33,725 nt of DNA, taken from NCBI GenBank assembly GCA_013821985.1, contig PNJQ01000040.1, positions 1-33,725 of the forward strand, written 5' to 3'. The position numbers and the translations under genes are program-made. Below are positions 7,749 to 15,008 of this stretch, one piece after another (the stretch's first letter is position 1; the number at the start of each line of letters is the position of its first letter). The stretch is from Opitutus sp. GTDB taxonomy: Bacteria > Verrucomicrobiota > Verrucomicrobiia > Opitutales > Opitutaceae. The notes under the pieces were generated by a model. It saw nothing but the letters and a program-made list of their open reading frames with translations. It was not told where the DNA came from and ran no database searches.

Positions 7749-8015
7749 CGGCCAAGAGGCGTGGCGGCGCGGCCACCGCGTGTCAACGATGCGCTTGCCC
7801 GCGCGTGTCATAGCTCGAGCGGTAGGGCGGTGAGTCCTTCACCAGGGATTTGCCACGAAAAACACCGGAAGCCTTTTGCGCCGCGGACGTGATGGTCGGG
7901 CGGCTATCGCCGCCATAAAATCTCCCGTGCGGTCAGCCCTTTGTGTTTTTCGTGGCCAAAGGATTGAGGCAGGGCGCGACTTCGGCGCGGACGGAGTCCA
8001 CCCTCCCCTCAGGAC
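7749..8015. other. Gene-free region between glgA and the aroF leader
   Basis: 267 bases downstream of glgA and upstream of the leader peptide. It holds the inverted-repeat element at 7848-7960. It also has a 5-bp stem at 7829-7843 (GGTGA/TCACC) and, on the minus strand, a perfect TTGACA (7786-7781) without a matching -10 at normal spacing. The aroF leader promoter must lie here or overlap it, but I cannot place it. Confidence 0.5.
7848..7960. repeat. 113-bp inverted-repeat element with an inner hairpin
   Basis: The 14-base sequence GCCACGAAAAACAC (7852-7865) recurs as its exact reverse complement at 7943-7956. Both are flanked by TTTG-type bases, so the arms extend to about 17 bases with one inserted base. 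Between them, at 7899-7914, is a second perfect hairpin, GGCGGC-TATC-GCCGCC. This nested palindrome has the look of a dispersed non-coding repeat or MITE-like unit. It carries no ORF of note. Only one copy is seen in this window. Confidence 0.6.
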
Positions 8016-9482
8016 TTACGGCGCCACGCCCGTGCGCGACTCGACGGCCCAGCGATACGCATCGACGTATTTCGGCGCGTTGCTCGCCCACGAAAAATCC
8101 TGCGCCATCCCGCGCAGCTGCATCGCGCGATATTCGGCGGGGCGATCGTAATACACGGCGCATGAGCGCCCGATCGCTTGATACAGTGCGGCGGAATTGG
8201 CCTCGCGAAACACGAACCCCGTGCCCGCCTCCCCGCCTTCGACGAAGTTCGAAACCGTATCAACCAGACCACCCGTCGCCCGCACGACCGGCGGCGTGCC
8301 GTAGCGCATCGCATACATCTGCGTCAGCCCGCACGGTTCGGAGCGGCTCGGCATCACAAAAAAATCGCTGCCGGCCTGCACGAGGCGCGACAGCGCGCCG
8401 TTGAAACCGACAAACGCGCCAACGCGCCCAGGATAACGCGTCATCGCGTGGCGAAACATCGCCTCGACGCGCTCATCGCCGCTGCCGAGCAGCGCGAATT
8501 GCACGTGCATGCGCTCGACAATGTGCCCGAGCGCTTCGCCCAGCAGATCGAGCCCCTTCTGGTGCACAAGTCGCGCAACGACCCCATAAACCGCAACGTG
8601 GGGATCGATCGTGAGACCGAGTTTTTCCTGCAAGGCCGCCTTGCACTTCGTCTTGCCCGCGAAATCCGCAGCGGAATAATTCGCGGGCAACGACGCATCC
8701 GTTGCCGGATCCCAGGCCGCGGCATCGATGCCATTGAGAATGCCGAGCAGGTCCGCCGAGCGGAAACGCAACACGCCATCGAGCCCGAAGCCGCCGTCGC
8801 GCGTGCGGATTTCCTGCGCGTAGGTCGGACTGACCGTCGTGAGCTTCGTCGAATGATAGAGCCCCGCCTTCATCATGTTCACCGAGCCGTAGCTCTCGAG
8901 GCTGTCGCTGCGAAATTCACCCGCCGGCAGCCGCGCAAACTCCACCAGCGCGCGCGGCGCGAGACCCTGGTGCTCGAGATTGTGGATCGTGAAAACCGTC
9001 GCGACCTTCCCGAGCGTCGTGTCGCGCAACGTCGTGTTGAGCATCACGGGCAGCAAGCCCGTCGTCCAATCGTGGCAATGAATCACGTCCGGAACCCACC
9101 CGAGCTGCTCGCACAGCGTGAGCGCCGCGCGACAGAAAAACGCAAATCGATACGGATTATCGCTCGCCTCGCTGTAAACCTCGGCGCGGCCGAAATACCA
9201 ATCGTGCTCAATGAAATACGCGGGCACCTTGCCACCGGGCAAAGTCGTTTCCCAAGTGCGCGCCCAGCGGGTTTCCGGACCGACCTCGACCCCGAGCGGT
9301 TCCTCACGCGAAATCCATTCGCCGACACGCTTCGTCGTGCTGTAGAGCGGACACATCACGCGCGCATCGTGACCGAGCGCGGCGATCTCCTTGGGCAACG
9401 CGCCGACCATGTCGGCCAAACCACCGACTTTCACGAAGGGCTCCACCTCGGGTGAAACGAACAGAACCTTCAAGGGACGCAT
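8016..9482 (-). CDS. glgA: Glycogen (starch) synthase, GT5 family
   Basis: 488 aa, the normal length for GlgA. It extends alpha-1,4-glucan chains using ADP-glucose. The N-terminal GT5 domain starts with KVLFVSPEVEPF and K18-V-G-G, the nucleotide-sugar binding lysine loop, here with Val where Thr is usual. HCHDWTTGLLP and the region around IHNLEHQG follow. The C-terminal Rossmann domain has VARLVHQKGLDLL, LLGSGDE and PSRSEPCGLTQMYAMRYG, with the catalytic-site Glu in SEPCG, then VRATGGLVDTV. The start ATG at 9482 gives the canonical N-terminus. It lies 36 bases downstream of the FAD oxidoreductase on the same strand and may share its transcript, though no functional link is obvious. No other glycogen gene is in the window. 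Confidence 0.95.
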   Translation of the reverse strand: MRPLKVLFVSPEVEPFVKVGGLADMVGALPKEIAALGHDARVMCPLYSTTKRVGEWISREEPLGVEVGPETRWARTWETTLPGGKVPAYFIEHDWYFGRAEVYSEASDNPYRFAFFCRAALTLCEQLGWVPDVIHCHDWTTGLLPVMLNTTLRDTTLGKVATVFTIHNLEHQGLAPRALVEFARLPAGEFRSDSLESYGSVNMMKAGLYHSTKLTTVSPTYAQEIRTRDGGFGLDGVLRFRSADLLGILNGIDAAAWDPATDASLPANYSAADFAGKTKCKAALQEKLGLTIDPHVAVYGVVARLVHQKGLDLLGEALGHIVERMHVQFALLGSGDERVEAMFRHAMTRYPGRVGAFVGFNGALSRLVQAGSDFFVMPSRSEPCGLTQMYAMRYGTPPVVRATGGLVDTVSNFVEGGEAGTGFVFREANSAALYQAIGRSCAVYYDRPAEYRAMQLRGMAQDFSWASNAPKYVDAYRWAVESRTGVAP

Positions 9483-9518
9483 GGCGGCAATCGAGCCGAA
9501 GAGGCGCGCGGTGCCGAG

Positions 9519-10664
9519 TTAATTTTCGACCGATTTGCCCATCCGGCGCGCCCCGTCCAACAAGTCCGCCCACGAGGAAGTCCCATCGCACGCCAGCGTC
9601 GCGGCCGCGCGTCCGCAGAGCGCACCCACGATGTTGCCCGTGCCATTGTAGCCGCCGACGGCCCAAACCCCCGGCGCGACTTCTTCGAAAATCGGCAATC
9701 CATCCGGCGTGTAGCCGACCGACGCCGCCCAGCGATGCGTCACCAGTGCGGTCACGCGAAGGTGTTCGCGCAGAAAACATTCGATGCGCTGCTGCATCGC
9801 CGCCGTCGGCTCCGCGGAACTCGTCCACTCCTCCTCGAGCGCATGATCGCGAAACCCGCCGAGCGCGATTCGGCCATCGGCGAGTTGCTGCCAATATTCG
9901 AAGCCATAGCGCCAATACACCGCGCGCGGAAAACTCACCTCCGGCGCCGGCGCCGTCGCGAGCATCTGCAACCGCGCCGTGCGCACGCGGCCGGCGAGTT
10001 CGCGCGGGAAGAGCGCTTCAAGCTTTCCGTCCACTGCCACGATTACGCGTTCGCACTCGATCAGGCCGCGGTCGGTCACCACGCGTGTTGCCGACACCGC
10101 TCGCACCGGCGACCGCTCAAACAACTGCACGCCGCGCTGGCGAAGCTGCTGTGCCAGCATGCGCACGCGTGTCATCGGCTGGAAGACGCCGTCCGTCGGC
10201 AGCAACAGCCCCTCCCCTTCCGGCCCGCGATACCATTCGACGGGAAAGTTGTCCGCGCGCAACGCCGCTGCGTGGGCGTGGCAATCCGCGATTTCCTCCG
10301 CATCCGCTGCGAGCCGCAGCGAGCCATTGAGCTGGAATACTCCGGGCAGCGCCGCCGCCTGCCGCCGGATTTCCTCCGTGGTGGCGCGGTAGATCGCCGC
10401 CGCCGTCTCGCGCCCGAACTGCGCGACGCTCTCGTGATAAAATCTCGCCAACCCCGCGAGGACGAAGCCTCCATTGCGCCCCGCCGCCCCCGCGCCGACC
10501 GCCACGGCGTCCACGCCCACCACATCCACGCCGCGCGCCTGCAATTCGTCCAGCGCGGCCAGCCCCGACCCGCCCAGCCCCACGACGCAAACCTCCGTCC
10601 GCCGCTTCCCTTCCAGCCGCGGCAATCCCACTCCAGGGGCATCATCCCAAACCGGAATATTCAC
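9519..10664 (-). CDS. FAD-dependent oxidoreductase, DAO / amine-oxidase-like family
   Basis: 381 aa from the GTG at 10664. It has a DAO fold: beta-alpha-beta FAD site VCVVGLGGSGLAALDEL near residue 25, a GAGAAGRNGGFVLAG loop of the kind seen in the glycine oxidase / gamma-glutamylputrescine oxidase group, and a C-terminal FAD-contact region, ASVGYTPDGLPIFEEVAPGV followed by GGYNGTGNIVGA. Such enzymes oxidise a C-N bond of an amino acid or amine; the substrate cannot be read from the sequence. A TTG at 10700 would add 12 residues but would start inside the 25-bp repeated site, so GTG (VNIPVWDDAPG) is preferred. It lies behind the same site that precedes kynU, which suggests co-regulation with kynurenine catabolism. 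Confidence 0.85.
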   Translation of the reverse strand: MNIPVWDDAPGVGLPRLEGKRRTEVCVVGLGGSGLAALDELQARGVDVVGVDAVAVGAGAAGRNGGFVLAGLARFYHESVAQFGRETAAAIYRATTEEIRRQAAALPGVFQLNGSLRLAADAEEIADCHAHAAALRADNFPVEWYRGPEGEGLLLPTDGVFQPMTRVRMLAQQLRQRGVQLFERSPVRAVSATRVVTDRGLIECERVIVAVDGKLEALFPRELAGRVRTARLQMLATAPAPEVSFPRAVYWRYGFEYWQQLADGRIALGGFRDHALEEEWTSSAEPTAAMQQRIECFLREHLRVTALVTHRWAASVGYTPDGLPIFEEVAPGVWAVGGYNGTGNIVGALCGRAAATLACDGTSSWADLLDGARRMGKSVEN

Positions 10665-10701
10665 GCGGTCCCAACATCTCTGATTCTCCGTCCCCAGCAA
10701 C

Positions 10702-10726
10702 CCCGAACCATGTTGGGGCTATTAAG
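10702..10726 (-). promoter_or_regulatory. 25-bp site upstream of the FAD oxidoreductase (copy 2)
   Basis: Read on the minus strand it is CTTAATAG followed by CCCCAACATGGTTCGGG. It matches the copy at 11092-11116 in 22 of 25 positions and points toward the oxidoreductase, as the other copy points toward kynU. The core is an imperfect dyad around AAC/GTT. It lies 37 bases before the GTG start and just downstream of the regulator stop. A likely operator or shared promoter element, probably bound by the HTH protein between the two copies. Confidence 0.7.
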
Positions 10727-10732
10727 CAGCTT

Positions 10733-11086
10733 TCACGTTTTCTCTTCCCGCCCTCTTTGTCCCAGCCAGACGAGCAATTGCAACGCTCGCTCGGCATCCG
10801 GCATCGCGGATTTCGCGACGAAAAACTTCGAGATTTGCGATCGATGCAGACCCAGTTCACGCGCCAAAAGCGCCTTTGCGCCTCTGCGGGCAATGAAGGG
10901 CTGTATCTCGGAAACTACCGCCGCCCACAGCGGGGTTTCGATCCCCGGCCGCAGCGTGGCACCACGTGACCGCGGAGCTGATTTCATCCGCTTCCGCATC
11001 TGTGCCGCCAGTTCCACCGCCAGCATGTCGAGCAGCTCGGCCAGGGCCAGAACCTGATTGAGGCGGGCGCCACCGGAATATCTCAT
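10733..11086 (-). CDS. Small HTH DNA-binding regulator
   Basis: 117 aa. The N-terminal half (about 1-45) is helical, starting with Leu/Ala-rich LNQVLALAELLDMLAVELAA, and could dimerise. A basic linker follows. The C-terminal part holds a Cro/XRE-like helix-turn-helix at about residues 72-100: AKALLARELGLHRSQISKFF, where the ARELGLHRSQISKF segment is the recognition unit. It is flanked on both sides by near-identical 25-bp sites, one in the gap shared with kynU and one before the FAD oxidoreductase. It is therefore the best candidate to bind them and to control itself, kynUB and the oxidase. It is not of the Lrp type known as KynR. The effector is unknown; a kynurenine-pathway compound is my guess. 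Confidence 0.72.
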   Translation of the reverse strand: MRYSGGARLNQVLALAELLDMLAVELAAQMRKRMKSAPRSRGATLRPGIETPLWAAVVSEIQPFIARRGAKALLARELGLHRSQISKFFVAKSAMPDAERALQLLVWLGQRGREEKT

Positions 11087-11091
11087 CGTTG

Positions 11092-11116
11092 CTTATTAGC
11101 CCCAACCTGGTTTGGG
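11092..11116 (+). promoter_or_regulatory. 25-bp site between the HTH regulator and kynU (copy 1)
   Basis: CTTATTAG followed by CCCCAACCTGGTTTGGG. The 17-base core (11100-11116) is a dyad centred on T11108 with one mismatched pair: CCC-C-AACC-T-GGTT-T-GGG. It lies 5 bases from the regulator start on one side and 60 bases before the kynU ATG on the other. A protein bound here could affect both divergent genes. Copy 2 is at 10702-10726. Confidence 0.75.
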
Positions 11117-11175
11117 CGGCAAGCGCTAAGCTTTTCGCGTTTACGCCCGGGCGACGGGACGTGAATCTCCGTTCG

Positions 11176-12456
11176 ATGTTCCCCACCCCGCTCATGGAAA
11201 AGGCTGCGGCGCTCGACCGCGCGGATCCGCTCGCGCGCTTTCGCGGCGAGTTCTACGTCCAGCCCGGCGAGATCTACCTCGATGGCAACTCGCTCGGCTT
11301 GATGGGCCGTCCCGCCGAGGCCGCCGCGGTGCGAGCGCTCGCGGAATGGCGCGCGCTCGGCATCAATGGCTGGACCGACGCGTCGCCCCCGTGGGTCGAT
11401 TTGCCGGAGTCGATTGCCGCGCAACTTGCGCCGCTCGTCGGTGCGGCCGCGGACGAGATTTGCCTGACCAGTTCTACGACGGGCAACCTGCACCAACTGC
11501 TCGCGACGCTGTTTGTTCCGACCGCGCAACGGAGCGTCATCCTCGGTGACCAGCTCAATTTCTCCTCGGACGCGCACGCGATCACGAGCCACTTGCGTCT
11601 CCGCGGGCTTGACCCCGCGCAGCACTACCGGGAAGTCACGAGTCGCGACGGACGCACGTTGCGCGAGGAGGATATCGTCGCGGCGTTCACCGACGACGTT
11701 GCGCTCGCGGTGTTGCCCGCGGTGTTGTTCACCAGCGGACAACTGCTCGACGTCGCGCACCTCACGCGTGAAGCGCGCGCGCGCGGCGTGATGCTCGGGT
11801 GGGATTGCTCGCATTCGATCGGCGCGGTGCCGCATGCGTTCGATGCCGATGGCGTCGATGCGGCGTTCTGGTGCTCCTACAAATATCTCAACGGCGGTCC
11901 GGGTGCGGTGGGCGGACTTTATTTGAACCGCCGGCACTTTGACCGCGCGCCCGGCCTCGCCGGCTGGTGGGGCGTGAAGCTCTCGCGTCGCTTCGCGATG
12001 TCCCACACGCATGAACCGGCGGCGGGCGCGGCGGCATTTCATGTCGGCACGCCGCATCTGCTGAGCCTCGCGCCGTTGCAAGGCGCGCTGGAGATTTTTT
12101 CCGCGGCGGGCGGCATCGCGCCGCTGCGCGCAAAGTCCCTCGCCCTCACGCGCTTTCTCATGGAGGCGATCGACGCGGAACTCTCCGGGCTCGGCTTCAC
12201 GATTTCGAATCCGCGCGCGGATGCGCAGCGCGGGGGACATGTCGCGCTGGCCCATGCCGAAGCGTGGCGGATTTGTCAGGCGCTCAAGGTCGAAAAAGTT
12301 GTCCCGGACTTCCGACAACCCGATGTCATCCGCCTCGCACCAACTGCGCTCTATAGTTCGTTCAACGACTGCCTTGAAGCGGTCGTGCGGCTGAAGCACA
12401 TCATGACCACGCGGGCCTACGAGCAATTCGCGGCGCGCACCGGAGGAGTTACATGA
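11176..12456 (+). CDS. kynU: Kynureninase
   Basis: 426 aa from ATG 11176. A PLP enzyme that splits L-kynurenine into anthranilate and L-alanine (and 3-hydroxykynurenine likewise). The family N-terminus is clear: LDRADPLARFRGEFYV, then YLDGNSLG (34-41). PLP contacts include STTGNLHQLL and the GWDCSHSIGAVPH segment (Asp210). The Schiff-base lysine is K236 in SYKYLNGGPGAVGG. The open frame begins at 11089, but that would run through the 25-bp operator. ATG 11194 (MEKAAALDRADP) is also possible. The stop overlaps kynB in ATGA (12453-12456). No kynA (tryptophan 2,3-dioxygenase) is nearby, so the operon may take external kynurenine or depend on a distant kynA. Confidence 0.95.
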   Translation: MFPTPLMEKAAALDRADPLARFRGEFYVQPGEIYLDGNSLGLMGRPAEAAAVRALAEWRALGINGWTDASPPWVDLPESIAAQLAPLVGAAADEICLTSSTTGNLHQLLATLFVPTAQRSVILGDQLNFSSDAHAITSHLRLRGLDPAQHYREVTSRDGRTLREEDIVAAFTDDVALAVLPAVLFTSGQLLDVAHLTREARARGVMLGWDCSHSIGAVPHAFDADGVDAAFWCSYKYLNGGPGAVGGLYLNRRHFDRAPGLAGWWGVKLSRRFAMSHTHEPAAGAAAFHVGTPHLLSLAPLQGALEIFSAAGGIAPLRAKSLALTRFLMEAIDAELSGLGFTISNPRADAQRGGHVALAHAEAWRICQALKVEKVVPDFRQPDVIRLAPTALYSSFNDCLEAVVRLKHIMTTRAYEQFAARTGGVT

Positions 12457-13076
12457 AACTCATCGATATCAGCCGCCCGATCTTCACCGGCATGCCCGTC
12501 TGGCCCGGCGATACGCCCGCGCAATTCGATTTCGCCGCGACCAAATCCGGCGGCTACTCGTGCAACGTCGGCCGCCTGCGCGTGAGTATGCACACGGGCA
12601 CGCACGTGGACGCGCCGTATCACTTCGACGATGCCGGCCTGAAGATCGATGAGATCCCGGTCGATCTCTACGTCGGCCCCGCGCGAGTGGTGGACGTTCG
12701 CGGACGGGCGACGATTACGCCGGAAATGTTCGCGAGCCTCGATCTTGCGGCGACTCCGCGCGTGCTGCTCCGCAGCGATGCATGGACGAACCTCGCGGAA
12801 TTTCCCACGACTTGGCCGCAGTATGCTCCGGGGCTCGCCACGTGGCTGGCCGAGCGCGGCGTGCGGCTGATCGGCATGGATTTTCCGTCGGTCGATCATC
12901 TCACCAGCAAGGACCTGCCGATCCACCACGAGTTCGGCCGAGCCGGCGTGTTCATTCTCGAAAGCCTTGATCTGTGCGGCGTCGAAGCGGGCGTATATGA
13001 ACTGATCGCGCTGCCGCTGCGCGTGCGTGGTGCCGACGGCTGCCCCGTGCGCGCGGTGTTGCGCGCCCGCGATTGA
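12453..13076 (+). CDS. kynB: Kynurenine formamidase, cyclase family
   Basis: 207 aa, the usual KynB length. It hydrolyses N-formylkynurenine to kynurenine and formate. The metal-binding signature HTGTHVDAPYH is at residues 47-57. The family N-terminus IDISRPIFTGMPVWPGD and the later GMDFPSVDHLTSKDLPIHH, with further His/Asp ligands, are present. The start ATG overlaps the kynU stop by 4 bases and has a good Shine-Dalgarno (GGAGGAG, 6 bases ahead), one of the few in the window. Together KynB and KynU take formylkynurenine to anthranilate. The gene converges on the TrmH-family gene, 66 bases away. Confidence 0.95.
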   Translation: MKLIDISRPIFTGMPVWPGDTPAQFDFAATKSGGYSCNVGRLRVSMHTGTHVDAPYHFDDAGLKIDEIPVDLYVGPARVVDVRGRATITPEMFASLDLAATPRVLLRSDAWTNLAEFPTTWPQYAPGLATWLAERGVRLIGMDFPSVDHLTSKDLPIHHEFGRAGVFILESLDLCGVEAGVYELIALPLRVRGADGCPVRAVLRARD

Positions 13077-13091
13077 CCTGCGCGGTGCGAA

Positions 13092-13117
13092 CGGAATCCG
13101 GACCCCACCCGATTCCG
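13092..13117. terminator. Weak hairpin between convergent kynB and TrmH-family gene
   Basis: CGGAATC (13092-13098) pairs with GATTCCG (13111-13117) across a 12-base loop. It sits midway between two converging stops. There is no T-tract in either direction, so the terminator call rests mainly on position. Confidence 0.35.
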
Positions 13118-13142
13118 CTCAGGCCGACGTGGCGGCCGAGCT

Positions 13143-13904
13143 TTAGCGAAGGCCAAAGAATTCCCAGCAGAGCACGGCGGCGGCGGCGGAGACGTTGAGC
13201 GACTCGACGGTGGCCGCGCCGGGAATTTTCACGAGGCGGTCGCAGGCGCTCGCGACGGCGGGCGCGATGCCTTTCTCCTCGTTGCCGAGGATTACCGCGG
13301 CGGGCCGCGGCAGCCCGCGCTCGCGCACCTCACGCGGCGAAAGCTGCGTGCCGCGCAGGCTCGTGCCGATAAGGTAATGGCTGCGTTTCAACTCGGCGCA
13401 AAATTCCGGGAGCGCGGGCACGCGGAAAAATTCCACGAATTCCATGCCGCCCTCGGCCACGCGATAGGCCGCCTCTCCGGGCAGTGCCTGACCGGGCGCG
13501 TCGGGAATGATGATCGAGCGCACGCCAAAATAGGCCGCGGTGCGCACCAGCGCGCCGAGGTTGTTCGCATTGCTGATGCGATCGAGCAGCAACAGCGGCG
13601 CCTTTTCGCGTGCCCACCGCTCGAGCACGTCGCGCGTCACCCGTTGCAGCGGCCGCGCCGCGATCACGGCGACGATGCCGCCGTGGTGCACGGTGCCCGC
13701 GACCTTCTCCAATTCCTCCGGCGGAACCTGCCGGTAGATGCGCTTGGTCTTCGCGAGATACGAACACATCTCGCCGGTGCGCTTGCCGGTGGCGGGATCG
13801 AAAAAGAGGCGGATGACTTCGCCCGGATGTTGCGCAAAGAGCGTCGAGACGGCCTGCCAGCCGCAGACGTTGAGTTCGGGGATTTTGTGCGGAGCGGATT
13901 TCAT
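13143..13904 (-). CDS. TrmH/SpoU-family RNA 2'-O-methyltransferase (YfiF-like)
   Basis: 253 aa. A SPOUT methyltransferase that transfers methyl from SAM to a ribose 2'-OH in rRNA or tRNA. An N-terminal SpoU substrate-binding-like domain (about 8-90) includes GTVHHGGIVAV. The SPOUT domain carries motif 1 DRISNANNLGALVRTA (108-123), motif 2 ILGNEEKG (205-212) and motif 3 IPGAATVESLNVS (227-239). Arg121 in motif 1 matches the catalytic Arg of TrmH. The arrangement, including AYRVAEGGMEFVE, recalls E. coli YfiF, whose target is unknown to me, so I give no symbol. The ATG at 13904 overlaps the upstream rlmM stop in ATGA. A longer open frame to 14324 runs inside rlmM and is rejected. Confidence 0.9.
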   Translation of the reverse strand: MKSAPHKIPELNVCGWQAVSTLFAQHPGEVIRLFFDPATGKRTGEMCSYLAKTKRIYRQVPPEELEKVAGTVHHGGIVAVIAARPLQRVTRDVLERWAREKAPLLLLDRISNANNLGALVRTAAYFGVRSIIIPDAPGQALPGEAAYRVAEGGMEFVEFFRVPALPEFCAELKRSHYLIGTSLRGTQLSPREVRERGLPRPAAVILGNEEKGIAPAVASACDRLVKIPGAATVESLNVSAAAAVLCWEFFGLR

Positions 13905-14920
13905 GCGCGGAGATGGCCGACGACCGTGAACTCCTCGCGGTCGTGATACAAGTGGCGGAGGCGGACACCCGGCGCGCAACGCGCGAACACCGAACCCGAC
14001 GCGCGCAGCTCGCGTAGCAACGCGAGTGCGTCGATGCGGCCGAATTTCAGATTGATGACGAAGTGCCGGCACCAACCCCGTTCGAGCCAGGGCGTGACGA
14101 GATTTTCCATCACATGATGCGGCTCCTCGACGAGATCGCAAAACAGCCAGTCGAACGTCTCGCCCTCCCGCGGCGCGAACTTGAACGCATCCTCCAGGCG
14201 ATGCTCGATCGCCGGATGGCCGAACGCGCCGCCCTTCAGCGGACCGTTGTCGAGCGCGACGACTTTCGCGCCGCGCTTCGCCGCGCTGTAACTCCAGCCG
14301 CCCGGCGCCGCCCCGAGATCGCAAACCGTTTCGCCTGCCACCGGTTCACGGCCGAGCACGACGTAGGCTTCCTCGACCTTGAGGTAGGAACGTGACGGCG
14401 CGAGGTCGTCATCCGCCATCCGGCGCTGGCCGCCGCGCCACGCATCGCGCCCGGCAAAGACGCGGCCGAAGTCAGAGAAGAAGACGAAAAATCCGCGAGC
14501 TGGTCCCGAGCCGCGCGGTGTGTCCGGCGTGGCGAGCTTGGCGATGCGGCGGAGTTTTTTCGTGAGCAGTTCGTGAAAGGCCCTTTCCACGCCGCTGGTG
14601 CGCCGGCCGAGGCCGGGGATTTCCGCCGCCTCGAGAAACACGCACGGCCACGCCGCCTCGATGCGTTCGCCGCGCAGGCTCTCGAGAAAATAGTCCGCGA
14701 GCTGCTGCGCGAGCGCGTTGACCGAGTCACCGCGGATTTCGCGGGGAGCGAGCAGCGTCAGGTGCGGAAATGCCAGCTCGTCGATCGCGCGCGGCACGGC
14801 ATCGCCCGGCACCACCTCCGCGCCCGCCCAACCGGGACCGGTCTCGTTCACGGTCAGGCCGTCGGCCATCAGCTCGCGTTCGAGCAGCAATTGGTAGCCG
14901 TGTTGACAGAGGAAGAGCAT
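13901..14920 (-). CDS. rlmM: RlmM-like 23S rRNA ribose 2'-O-methyltransferase
   Basis: 339 aa (E. coli RlmM is 366). RlmM methylates the 2'-OH of C2498 in 23S rRNA. The N-terminal 165 or so residues would be the THUMP-like RNA-binding part. The C-terminal FtsJ/RrmJ-type domain has SAM motif DLGAAPGGW (201-209), then DNGPLKGGAF, very like RlmM. A K-D-K-E catalytic tetrad can be placed: K181 (SYLKVEEA), D262 (CDLVEEP), K292 (NLKFGR) and E330 (REEFTV). The start is ATG 14920, with no Shine-Dalgarno. It is divergent from aroG (88-base gap) and coupled to the TrmH-family gene. The exact target site is assumed from similarity. Confidence 0.85.
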   Translation of the reverse strand: MLFLCQHGYQLLLERELMADGLTVNETGPGWAGAEVVPGDAVPRAIDELAFPHLTLLAPREIRGDSVNALAQQLADYFLESLRGERIEAAWPCVFLEAAEIPGLGRRTSGVERAFHELLTKKLRRIAKLATPDTPRGSGPARGFFVFFSDFGRVFAGRDAWRGGQRRMADDDLAPSRSYLKVEEAYVVLGREPVAGETVCDLGAAPGGWSYSAAKRGAKVVALDNGPLKGGAFGHPAIEHRLEDAFKFAPREGETFDWLFCDLVEEPHHVMENLVTPWLERGWCRHFVINLKFGRIDALALLRELRASGSVFARCAPGVRLRHLYHDREEFTVVGHLRA

Positions 14921-15008
14921 GCGCGCGACCAGTGTTTGTCATAGCGACGGCGAGGCGACGAAAATCTCCGTGCAATTTCCCGGGCCGCCCGTTCACTCGA
15001 ACTTCCCT

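Noticed and set aside
7559-7786. In-frame N-terminal extension of aroF
   Set aside because: The extension would translate the terminator hairpin and lacks homology to DAHP synthases. The ATG at 7558 gives the usual length, and the leader peptide uses another frame.
7781-7786. TTGACA on the minus strand as the aroF leader promoter -35
   Set aside because: At 16-18 bases spacing the sequence is GC-rich with no -10 element, and the leader ATG is only 32 bases away.
7808-7850. tRNA-like D-arm (AGCTCGAGCGGTAGGGC)
   Set aside because: The next stem has a 5-base loop, there is no T-arm (GGTTCGA) and no acceptor pairing. Chance resemblance or a remnant at most.
8178-9455. A 425-aa plus-strand frame opposite glgA
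   Set aside because: Shadow of glgA codon bias; GlgA motifs on the minus strand are complete.
11083-12426. A 447-aa minus-strand frame opposite kynU
   Set aside because: Composition is Arg/Glu-rich and motif-free. KynU with its PLP lysine is on the plus strand.
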